Below, in pieces: positions 7,942-14,690 of a stretch of 14,690 bases of DNA; within the stretch, counting starts at the first letter, position 1, and each line of letters opens with the position of its first letter. Below the pieces are notes generated by a model. That model did no database searches and was not told the origin of the DNA. It saw only the letters and a program-made list of their open reading frames with translations. A program made the translations under genes and the position numbers. The stretch is from Chrysochromulina parva (lineage: Eukaryota > Haptophyta > Prymnesiales > Chrysochromulinaceae): contig PJAB01001410.1 of assembly GCA_002887195.1 (NCBI GenBank), forward strand, positions 1-14,690, written 5' to 3'.

Positions 7942-8152
7942 AGGTGGACGTTGGTAAGACGTTGGTGGACGCGGTCCCCGGCGAGGCAGCGCAGACTACT
8001 GTAACCCCAGGGCTACGTTACTTGTACTATTGTTTTAGAGATTATTGCCACGTCATTCCGTCGAGCACGCAAAGGCGTTTTGCTGCGGCCCCCCAAAGTG
8101 GCGCCTCTCGCCTCTGGTGCCGCGCGCTGTATCTGGCACAGCCACATCTTCG

Positions 8153-9016
8153 TTACTCTACGTCGACGCCGTCGTCGGCGTGTTCGGGCGCCGGCGTCGC
8201 TGCCGGTGTGCCGCCCTCTGCAGCCGAGGCCGCCGCCGCCTTTGCCGCCGCCTTTTTGGCTTTTTCCTTTTCTCGCTTCTTGGCATTCGCTTTGGCATTC
8301 CTGCCCTGTCCCGGCTCCGCGTCATCGGCGCTGTCCTCTTCGCCGCCGGGCGGTGGCAGCGGCTGCAGCGGCTGCAGCGGCGGCAGCGGCGGCAGCGGCG
8401 GCAGCGGCGGCAGCGGGGGCAGCGGCGGCGGCGGCGGCGGCGGCTCCATCGAAGAGGCTGTGGACGCGGCTGTGGCTCCTTCTGCGGCGGTGGCGTCCGG
8501 CTCCCCTGACGGCGGCGCGGCCGAGAGCTTCGGCGTGAACGGCTTGCCTTCGACGAGCTCCGGAAAGAGCTCTCGAAAGACGGGATCCTTGCTATTCCAT
8601 GCCACCGAGGCGTCGCGCAACCGGTGCTTCTCCGCCAGCGTCGTCTGAATCGACCCTGTCGTCTGCCCGTCCTCGAGCATGAAGGAGAGCACGCCGTTGA
8701 TGATGGACGCCACACTCCACGTCGGAATCCACGACTCCGGGTGGAAGTCAGATATGGAAAGGCACAACCTTCGATCGGTCTCGAAGCGCCCGTTAGGTGT
8801 GATCATCATGATGGACGGCGGCTTGAATGGATACTCGTCCGGGAAGCGCAGCTTGCCTTGGTACATGCCGCCCTCATACGGCGAGTCATGCGGACCCTGC
8901 AGCACGAAGCGCCATTCCTGCAAGTCGTGCTCGAGCGGTGCTGCCCGAATGTACGGTGGCGGCTCGAAGGCTTTGAGTTCCTTGCGAAGGCGAGCGACGC
9001 ACGCCTTCTTCGCCAT
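8153..9016 (-). CDS. UBE2J2: UBE2J/Ubc6-type ubiquitin-conjugating enzyme E2
   Basis: A 287-residue, single-exon protein. Residues 1-160 match the UBE2J2/Ubc6 catalytic core closely: PYIRAAPLEHDLQEW, YEGGMYQGKLRFP, YPFKPPSIMMITPNGRF, and RLCLSISDFHPESW with catalytic Cys85. The TPN at 73-75 stands in place of the HPN of most E2s, as is usual in this subfamily. E2s of this group take ubiquitin from E1 and act in ER-associated degradation, normally held in the ER membrane by a C-terminal helix. Here residues 191-223 are a (PPL)n/(QPL)n run, then come an acidic patch, a Lys/Glu/Ala helix (KKREKEKAKKAAAK, about 246-262) and an Ala/Pro-rich end DDGVDVE. No membrane segment is seen. The start is at AGCGATGGCG; TTL ends only 82 bases upstream on the same strand. 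Confidence 0.92.
   Translation of the reverse strand: MAKKACVARLRKELKAFEPPPYIRAAPLEHDLQEWRFVLQGPHDSPYEGGMYQGKLRFPDEYPFKPPSIMMITPNGRFETDRRLCLSISDFHPESWIPTWSVASIINGVLSFMLEDGQTTGSIQTTLAEKHRLRDASVAWNSKDPVFRELFPELVEGKPFTPKLSAAPPSGEPDATAAEGATAASTASSMEPPPPPPPLPPLPPLPPLPPLPPLQPLQPLPPPGGEEDSADDAEPGQGRNAKANAKKREKEKAKKAAAKAAAASAAEGGTPAATPAPEHADDGVDVE
8353..8445 (+). repeat. GGCGGCAGC-type repeat in E2 gene
   Basis: Degenerate 9-bp GGC/GGCAGC units in tandem, encoding on the minus strand the PPL/QPL run of the E2 tail. The repeat keeps all frames open here and creates long false ORFs on the opposite strand. Confidence 0.85.
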
Positions 9017-9098
9017 CGCTGCGAAGTCGCTGTAAACATTGGCTGTGAATTCACGCGACGCAAGCGAGCATACTACATCTGACTACCCCCGGTGCCGT

Positions 9099-10738
9099 CT
9101 ACTGAGGTCCAGCCATGATGCACTCAAAGTCCTCCCCGCGCCTAGCCCTGGACGCCTCCGCCTCGCCCTCGCGAGGCCGCACGTCCTCCCGGGACACGTC
9201 GGGCACGCAAATGGGATCGATCGCGCGTCGGATGAGAGCGTGCACCAGCCCTGGAAGCAACGCGCTCGCAACGGCAGGAGAGGCGTTCACCTCGCACAAC
9301 CACACGCGAAGGTCGCAGTCGATGACGAAATCGTAGCCGAGCAGCTGGAACGCATAGTAATCGTCGTCCGCACTCTGCAGCGTCGGACGCGCCGCAAGCA
9401 GCGTTTGGACGACAATCCTGCGCACCTGCAACCAGAGAGGCGATGCGCGGCCATCAGAGGCAATCAAAGGGGTCCTCAAAAGGCGTCCTCAAAAGGCGCG
9501 CACCTGCGGTAGTATGCGGCCGTACAGGACGGAGCCGCCTGCCGCGGCAGCGCACTGTGGAAGCGCATGGCTCAACTCGGCGTCCAGCGACGCGTAGAAG
9601 AGCTCGTTGTTCGGCTCGTACGCTCCAAAGGCGGCGTGTGTCTCGGCAATGCAATGGTTCGTCAAATGCGCGAAGTAGTTCGCCAGGTCGTGAATGTCGT
9701 AGGGCACAGCCGCCGTTCGCGCGACGCCCTGCGCGCGACGGTCGGAGTGGCGGGTTCGACGCAAAGTTGTCATGGAACGCAAAGAATATCGCTCAATCCA
9801 AAAAGGGATACAGTCCTCATATTTCTCACCTGCTGGTAGAGCCAGACGTTGTAGTCCGCATCGAGCAGCACCCAACAGCGCAGGTCAAACTTGCGCCCAT
9901 CCCGGAGTAGCAGCGGGTTGTGAATGTACCGCTGCACCACCCAGGCGGAAGCAATCACCTCGCCATACGCGGCGTGCACTGCCTCCTCCATCAGGAACTG
10001 CACAATCTCGTTGTACGAGCTCGAGAGGAAGATGCGCTCGCCTTTGCACCCTTACATGCAGCGAGGGCACAGACGAGAGGTCAACATACCTTTGGACCTC
10101 CACGGACGCAATCAAGCGCAATCAAGCGCAATCACGCGCAATCGCGCGCAATCGAGCGCAATCACCATACCGTTCGAGGGCTTGACGATCCATACGTTGT
10201 GGAGCGATCCGTGCGCGCGCTCTGCCGCCGCGAAGGCCGCGAAAAAGGAGCTGCGGAATCGCTGGTGAGTGATCCCACGATCCGGATAGAAGGCAAATGA
10301 CTTGGGCAGGAGCTCCCATACGAGGTGGCCTGGCACGCATACGGGAGCCATCAGCCTGACGGGCATGTGCGTTGGCCAGTTGCCGCCACAGGTTGCCTCT
10401 GAACTTTGGAGCATGGCCACCAGGTCAGCCTTTCGTGTCAGAGTCTCGAAGCCGTAGTAGTAGTTCACGAGCGGAGGGCCACCGGTGCTTTTGCATTGGT
10501 GGTACTCCCATGGTATGCCCTTGCCTTGCGCAGTGCCGAGCAGCAAGTGGAAGCTCGGTGGCAGCATGAGTCCGCCACGACTCCTCGCTGCGGGCTTTCG
10601 TCTCCAGTCTCCTCGCCGCTCTAGCATCTCGGTCAGCATGGTGTACACAGAGCCGAGTTTGCCGTCGCGCAGCTCACAGAAGGGCGCGCCGAGCCTCCTC
10701 TTTTCATTGTAGTTGACCGCGGCGAGCGTCCACGCCAT
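9099..10738 (-). CDS. TTL: Tubulin-tyrosine ligase (TTL), four exons
   Basis: Model: exons 10738-10171, 10050-9830, 9728-9504 and 9425-9099, giving 446 residues. TTL is an ATP-grasp enzyme that re-adds Tyr to the C terminus of detyrosinated alpha-tubulin. Visible family motifs are LVNYYYGFETLTRKADLV (90-107), WIVKPSNGCKGERIFLSS (183-200, ATP-binding loop rebuilt by splicing), VVQRYIHNPLLL and GRKFDLRCWVLLD (227-253), LYQQGVARTAAVPY (260-273, across intron 2), HLTNHC (284-289), YDFVID (369-374) and WLCEVNASP (380-388, metal-binding Glu383 and Asn385). The closeness to LYREGVLRTxxEPY and HLTNHC of animal TTL favours true TTL over polyglutamylase-type TTLLs. The ATG at 10738 is chosen because upstream in-frame sequence is tandem-repeat DNA. 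The animal enzyme is about 377 residues; the excess is N- and C-terminal. Confidence 0.92.
9426..9503 (-). other. Intron 3 of TTL gene, identical 9-mer at both splice sites
   Basis: A 78-bp, phase 0 intron. Both splice junctions read GCAG/GTGCG on the minus strand (+ strand CGCACCTGC at 9421-9429 and 9499-9507, exactly 78 bp apart). A 13-bp direct repeat GTCCTCAAAAGGC lies at 9472-9484 and 9485-9497. Confidence 0.85.
9729..9829 (-). other. Intron 2 of TTL gene
   Basis: A 101-bp, phase 0 intron with donor CAG/GTGAGA and acceptor GCGCAG/GGCGTC (minus strand). Removing it joins VWLYQQ to GVARTAAVPY, restoring a contiguous TTL-family motif. No tandem repeat is seen in it. Confidence 0.88.
10051..10170 (-). 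other. Intron 1 of TTL gene with 10-bp tandem repeats
   Basis: A 120-bp, phase 1 intron with donor AACG/GTATGG and acceptor TGTAAG/GGTGCA (minus strand). This acceptor, not the AG nine bases downstream, restores KPSNGCKGE of the ATP-binding loop. Five units of ATC(A/G)(A/C)GCGCA lie at exact 10-bp spacing at 10111-10160 on the + strand. Confidence 0.85.
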
Positions 10739-10905
10739 TGACGATTTGCGCTCGGGCACGCGTGAACGGCCATGTCCACCTTCTCTGAAATCTGACCCCA
10801 CCTTCTCTGAAGTCTGAATATGATTGTCTTGCCTTGAGAGGGTGTCTCCATCGGGCCCTATTGCTTCGAGAGGGTGTCCATCGGGCCCTCTTGCTTCGGC
10901 GCGGG
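10739..10905. promoter_or_regulatory. Divergent promoter region TTL / SCP2 with two tandem-repeat pairs
   Basis: 167 bases separate the start codons of TTL (-) and SCP2 (+). A 20-bp unit starting CCACCTTCTCTGAA occurs at 10776-10795 and 10798-10817 with one mismatch. A 30-32-bp unit starting GAGAGGGTGTC and ending GGGCCCT(A/C)TTGCTTC occurs at 10836-10867 and 10868-10897, ending nine bases before the SCP2 ATG. They are positioned as possible factor-binding repeats; that role is inference. Confidence 0.6.
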
Positions 10906-11316
10906 ATGAGCGACACGGTCGAAGCACAGGGCCCCGTCGGCTTCAAGAGCAATGAGGTCTTCGCCAAGATGGCCGGTAACCTCAAGGCCAATCCCGCGCT
11001 GCTCAAAACGGTGAATGGAACGTTCCTCTTTCACGTTACTGGAGGACCCGAGAAGGCGAAGGTTGCGTGGGTCGTGGACGCTAAGGCAGGCGCCAACGCC
11101 GTCGGCAGCGTGAGTGTCGCTAACGACCCGGCCGGCGCCAAAGCAGACTGCGAGATCACCATCTCTGACGCCGACCTGCTCGCGCTCGCGACTGGTAAGC
11201 TGAATGCGATGTCGGCGTACATGAGTGGCAAGCTGAAGGTAAAGGGGAAATCAACGCTCGCGCAGAAGCTCGGCGAGCTGCTCAAAAAGGCGCCCGAGCC
11301 GAAGTCGAAATTATGA
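10906..11316 (+). CDS. SCP2: Peroxisomal SCP2-domain sterol/lipid carrier protein
   Basis: A 136-residue protein that is essentially one SCP2 domain: EVFAKMAGNLKANPALLKTV (17-36), NGTFLFHVTGG (37-47), VAWVVDAKAG (53-62), then ADCEITISDADLLALATGKL (80-99) and AYMSGKLKVKGKSTLAQKL (104-122). The order and hydrophobic pattern fit SCP2 proteins, which bind sterols, fatty acids and acyl-CoA in a hydrophobic tunnel. The last three residues are SKL, a classical type 1 peroxisomal targeting signal, so the mature site is the peroxisome matrix. Start: ATG at 10906, directly after the promoter repeats; the open frame upstream to 10834 is repeat DNA. Free-standing SCP2 proteins of this size are common; in animals the domain is also fused to a thiolase. 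Confidence 0.92.
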   Translation: MSDTVEAQGPVGFKSNEVFAKMAGNLKANPALLKTVNGTFLFHVTGGPEKAKVAWVVDAKAGANAVGSVSVANDPAGAKADCEITISDADLLALATGKLNAMSAYMSGKLKVKGKSTLAQKLGELLKKAPEPKSKL

Positions 11317-11836
11317 GCCCGAGCGACGAGACGAGTGAGCTCGAGCAGTTGCTGGTCACTTTCTGCTCGCTGCTGGGCCCTTATGATGCTGATGATTGGT
11401 CTAACATTCAGCATACGTTTCTTTCATCGTCCAGGTTTCTTTCATGCTCTGTGCACTGTGGTGCTGGGCGCGCTGGGCCTGGGGGCTGGCGGGCTCTACG
11501 CACTACGGCGAAAACTAGTCACAACGGCGGGCACACCAGATCGTGCTGCTCCTGGCTTCTCCTGACTCCTGGCGTCACGCGGCCGTGTGCTGGGGACAAG
11601 CGGTTCCGCTCGACAGAGCTTCCGGAATTATTCAGCTCCCGAAATTGGGGGACACACACACACACAGGACACACACGGGGCACACGGCGGGCACACGGAT
11701 TTGTGTTCTTCTAATGCGCCGCACCTCAAATTCCAAATCTAGAAAGTTTATCGCTTAGCCGCCGCGGGTTTTTGTCTGCTGCAGCGAGGTTGAGGTCGAG
11801 TGACCTGCCGCCCACCGCCCATCTCTTTTTTCGTGA
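11317..11836. other. Intergenic region SCP2 to antiporter
   Basis: About 520 bases holding the SCP2 3' end and the antiporter promoter. A + strand frame at 11335-11565 encodes a hydrophobic stretch followed by RRK (around 11440-11520), preceded by a small direct repeat GTTTCTTTCAT; I cannot connect it to a gene. A CA-rich microsatellite with GACACACAC and GGGCACACGG units lies at about 11648-11700. Confidence 0.45.
11648..11700 (+). repeat. CA-rich microsatellite
   Basis: A run of CA dinucleotides interrupted by GG (ACACACACACACAGGACACACACGG style, ending in GGGCACACGG units) about 140 bases upstream of the antiporter start. Confidence 0.85.
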
Positions 11837-14318
11837 ATGGCGAGCAACGTATCGTGCGGCGCGTCTTCCCTAGACGACGCGATCGAAGACGACGCCAACG
11901 AGTTCCACCATATCCTGTGGATAGTCTTCTTCATCACGCTTGTCTGGGTTACGGGCAAGTGCTTCCATCGGATTGGGTGCCCCGCCCTTGTGGGTGAGAT
12001 CGTCGTGGGCGGGCTGCTCGGGCCTAACTTTGCCAACGTGGTGCCTGAGCACCATGCGCTTGTGCTCTACGGCGAGGTCGGGTTGATGCTGCTCGTCATC
12101 GAGGCGGGGCTAGACGTCGACTTGGAGATGCTGCGCCTCCTCGGGCTGCGTGGCCTGGGTGTGGCAATCTCGGGCTCGCTCGCACCGCTCGCGATTGCGA
12201 CCGCGCTCTCCATTGGCGTGCTCGGCCTCAGCTGGCGCTCGGCACTCGCCGTCGGCTGCACGCTCGCACCGACCTCTATGGGCGTCGCGCTGAACGTGCT
12301 CAAGCGGGGCAAAGTGCTCAACACCCCGACAGGCCAGCTCGTGATCTCGGCCGCGGTGCTGGACGACATCATCGCGCTGATCTTGCTCTCTGAGCTGCAG
12401 GCGCTCGACGATGCATCGGCCATGTCGCTGCTGCGCCCAATCGTGTCGTCGGTGGGTCTCCTTGCCTTGGGCCTATGGCTGGGCGTGCAGGTGGTGCCCG
12501 GGCTCATGAGGCGGCTGAAGCCCCGGATACCGCCGAAGAGGCTCCCAAAGGTACTGCTCGGCATGCTGATGCTGCTCGCGATGATCCTCGTACCGCTCTG
12601 CCACGAGCTCGGCTCCTCACCGCTCCTCGGAGCCTTCCTCTCCGGCCTCTCCTTTTGCACCGATCGCGACGTCCACGACTCGTGGGCCCGCCAGGTCAAG
12701 CGCCTCATGCAGTGGCTGCTGCGCATCTTTTTCGCAGCGACGATCGCGTTCGCGGTGCCCATCAATGAGTTCGCGTCCCTCGAGGTCCTCAAGGGCGCCG
12801 CCATCCTCAGCGTCGCCGTCCTGGGCAAGATTGCGACCGGCCTGTGGGCCATGCCGCTGAATTGGGGCCAGTTTTGGACGGTTGGGCTGGCGATGTCGGC
12901 TTGGGGCGAGTTCGCCTTTGTCGTCGCGACGACAGCTCGCTCCGCTGGGCTCCTGGATCAGCGCGCCTTCGCCTCAGTCATCCTCGCCGTCGTCCTCAGC
13001 ATCCTCGTCTCGCCTGTGCTTCTGCGGCTCGTCATCAATCGCAATCACCGCACCGCGGTCGCTCTCATCGAGGGGGCGAGCGCGCGAAGCCGCGCGTCAC
13101 TGGCCACCGGCGCCAAGTCTCTGGGCGCCGGCTCGGCCGCGGTGCCCGTACACTTCCAGCTACGCACCGTCTCTGCACCAACGTGGGGACTCAACGGGCG
13201 TCTCTTCGAGGCACTCAGCGCTGAGAAGTTGATCATCCTCGACTTCCGCTCGCAGCACGACGAGGAGCGCCGCCAGGTGACCAATGAGCTCGTTGCCGGG
13301 TCGTTCCAAGCGTGCGCGCGCGCGCATGCGAATTCTCACCACGGCGCCCTTCCTTCCTTCCCCTCAGGTTACCAATGAGCTCTTCGTCGGCGATCCAAGC
13401 GTGCTAGTCCCGGCGACGCTGCAGTTAGATGAGCAAGCTGAGGCGCGCGTGCAGAGGCGTGTGGGAGCTCTGCTCGGCGTGCTGCGGACGCTCTTCACCG
13501 ATGGCGGCACTGTGAGCCTTGAGCGGTGGTTGCCAGGCGTTGAGCAGGGTGATCAGGATAGCGCTGCCCTGCTCCAGAAGGTCACGCTGGAAGACGACCC
13601 CTTTCCGATGGCGGTGGCGGCCGTTGAGGGGGGCAGCGACGCTCAGAGAGATGACAGGCGCATGCCCGGTACCACGACGGCGCTTCAGAGAGGGTCGAGC
13701 AACGGCACGCATGCTTCGGGCGACACGGCGCTCAACGGCAAGCATGCCTCGGGCGACACGGCGCTCAACGGCACGCATGCCTCTGGCGACATGCCGGTCG
13801 CCATCGTCTCGCCCTCGGCTGAGCTGGTTATCGTCGTCGGCGACATTTGCACAGTGGCTGGGCTCTCGCAGCGCACCGACCTGAACGGCACGAAAGCACG
13901 CGTGGTCGCGCACGACGCGATCAAGGGCCTCTGGCACGTGCTGATCGACGGGCAGACGAGCAAGGTGGCACTGCGGCCGGAGAACCTGACTGCATATTCC
14001 GAGAACCTCAAGCCACCCCTGTCCAGTCAATCTTCCGTCCATTTCTCGCCCATTTCCCGTCAAAGTTCTGAAGGCCACAAGTCTACAGGACCTCCAGCCC
14101 CCCCCCCTCCTTTGGTGCGGCGCCATGCGGTCGCGGTTGCGGCAGAGGTCGAGTGGGCGCCCGCAAGTGGCCTGCATGCTGAGGAGGACGAGGGGTGGCT
14201 AGCCTCGGGCTACAAGGCGCAGCGTGTCAGCCTCGGCCTCGATGGCTTCGTGGCGGAGAGCCGCGATATGCGCGCGCGCCAGAAGTCACAGCGAGGGTCA
14301 GAAGCCACACATACGTAG
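11837..14318 (+). CDS. CPA2-type monovalent cation/proton antiporter with C-terminal extension, two exons
   Basis: Model: exons 11837-13276 and 13368-14318, 796 residues. Exon 1 carries a Kef/NapA-type exchanger domain of about 12 membrane segments (25-400), with GEIVVGGLLGPN (53-64), VGLMLLVIEAGL (81-92), LAPTSMGVALNVL (143-155), AAVLDDIIALILL with the paired Asp176-Asp177 of ion-translocating CPA2 cores (172-184), and SAWGEFAFVVA (354-364). It should exchange K+ or Na+ for H+ across an organelle or plasma membrane. The cytosolic tail holds, after VTNELFVGDPSVLVPATLQLDE, three 11-residue repeats HASGDTALNG(K/T), then a ~50-residue module (about 637-690: ICTVAGLSQRTDLNG ... GLWHVLIDG ... VALRPENL) that I know from other algal proteins without an assigned role. 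A Pro-rich stretch follows. The start ATG is preceded by a pyrimidine-rich stretch. The exon 2 end lacks homology support. Confidence 0.85.
13277..13367 (+). other. Antiporter intron flanked by near-duplicate exon sequence
   Basis: A 91-bp, phase 0 intron with donor CAG/GTGACC and acceptor CTCAG/GTTACC. Intron bases 13277-13291 match exon 2 bases 13368-13382 at 14 of 15 positions, and TCCAAGCGTG recurs at 13305-13314 and 13394-13403. A CG/GCGCG run and a TTCC-rich pyrimidine tract fill the rest. Confidence 0.88.
13701..13793 (+). repeat. 33-bp coding tandem repeat in antiporter tail
   Basis: Units at 13701-13733, 13734-13766 and 13767-13793 (last one partial), nearly identical, encoding NG(T/K)HASGDTAL. 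The unit length is a multiple of three and keeps the frame. Confidence 0.92.
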
Positions 14319-14690
14319 CGGGGGCCGGGGATGACGTTGCAGCAGGAGGCGCAGCGAGTCGTGCGGTGGCCTCCTCACTTTTCCAGCACTTCTTCTCTTC
14401 AGAGGTCAGGATTTTTTGCGTCCAGCCGGTACGTTGACGTTTGTGTAATGTAGTAGGTTAAATGTAGGATGAGTATGGTGTGATGTTCAAAGGGCCTCGT
14501 CTGTACTTGCATTTGCTTTACGCGAGGAGGTGTCCAGAGTCGAGAGCCGGCGGTAACTTGACGTTTGCGGACACCTTGTGAAAATTCTGATCAGGTTTGT
14601 CCGAGTTCTAGCGACCCTTTTTTTCTCTAAGGGGCGGGCTCGGAGCGTCGCTGCCGGGCTCGCTGGCGGCTTCAGACGCGCTCGGGTCGG
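14319..14690. other. 3' flank of antiporter, no gene seen
   Basis: No ORF with support. TTGACGTTTG occurs twice (near 14434 and 14560). A T-rich run near 14618-14630 precedes a GC-rich end and could be the promoter of a gene beyond the window, but this cannot be shown here. Confidence 0.4.

Noticed and set aside
7044..8648. 534-residue open frame on the + strand
   Set aside because: It runs across the tail-anchored gene and antisense to the E2 gene. Its product is Arg/Ala/Gly-rich and without motifs, and is explained by GC-rich shadow coding and the GGC repeat.
10834..10905. Longer SCP2 N terminus
   Set aside because: The extension (HRALLLREG type repeats) is the translated 30/32-bp promoter repeat; the ATG at 10906 fits the usual SCP2 domain length.
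10739..10927. Longer TTL N terminus
   Set aside because: The in-frame extension is made of the promoter tandem repeats and would overlap the SCP2 start; the ATG at 10738 is followed directly by ordinary-looking coding sequence.
12067..12852. 261-residue minus-strand open frame
   Set aside because: Lies wholly antisense to the antiporter membrane domain, which has clear family motifs.
13425..14177. 250-residue minus-strand open frame
   Set aside because: Antisense to antiporter exon 2; its apparent repeats are the reverse of the 33-bp coding repeats.

Overview
This is nuclear DNA from a GC-rich eukaryotic microalga. Spliceosomal GT-AG introns of 78-120 bp, alternating gene strands, a peroxisomal SKL tail, a CaaX box, a tubulin-tyrosine ligase and an ER-type ubiquitin E2 all exclude a prokaryote. 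A haptophyte is the best guess. The reasons are the Cys-rich CDDGGPGAEY / CADCGPR style repeats at the left edge, the short LNG...RPENL module in the antiporter tail, and GTGCGT-type donor sites. That placement rests on remembered family patterns, so a pelagophyte or dinoflagellate is not excluded.

Layout. Positions 1-384 hold a broken or mis-spliced remnant of a Cys-rich repeat protein. Positions 676-1668 (+) encode an EF-hand protein with a C-terminal prenylation box. Positions 1669-3881 are gene-poor and lower in GC, with a CpG-dense stretch and only one doubtful Pro-rich ORF (2319-2864, -). From 3882 onward the window is gene-dense: a three-exon coiled-coil/PDZ protein (3882-6843, -); a tail-anchored membrane protein (7066-7941, +) diverging from it; a UBE2J/Ubc6-type E2 (8153-9016, -); a four-exon tubulin-tyrosine ligase (9099-10738, -); an SCP2 sterol-carrier protein with PTS1 (10906-11316, +) diverging from TTL; and a two-exon CPA2-type cation/proton antiporter with a C-terminal extension (11837-14318, +). 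The last ~370 bases show no gene.

The genes do not form an obvious pathway; they look like ordinary neighbouring nuclear genes. Several splice models are well supported. The TTL introns restore the family motifs KPSNG-x-KGE, LYQQGVARTAAVPY and HLTNHC in frame. The PDZ-gene introns restore a continuous helix.

The most interesting signal is in the introns, not in a gene cluster. The antiporter intron is exactly as long as the offset between two near-copies of the sequence at its splice sites, as expected if it arose by tandem duplication of an AGGT-containing exon segment. A second intron (TTL) has an identical 9-mer across both splice sites. Two introns in different genes carry minisatellites with an exact 10-bp period, and two others carry 24-bp and 13-bp direct repeats. 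I found no CRISPR array, insertion sequence, tRNA, rRNA or clear mobile element.
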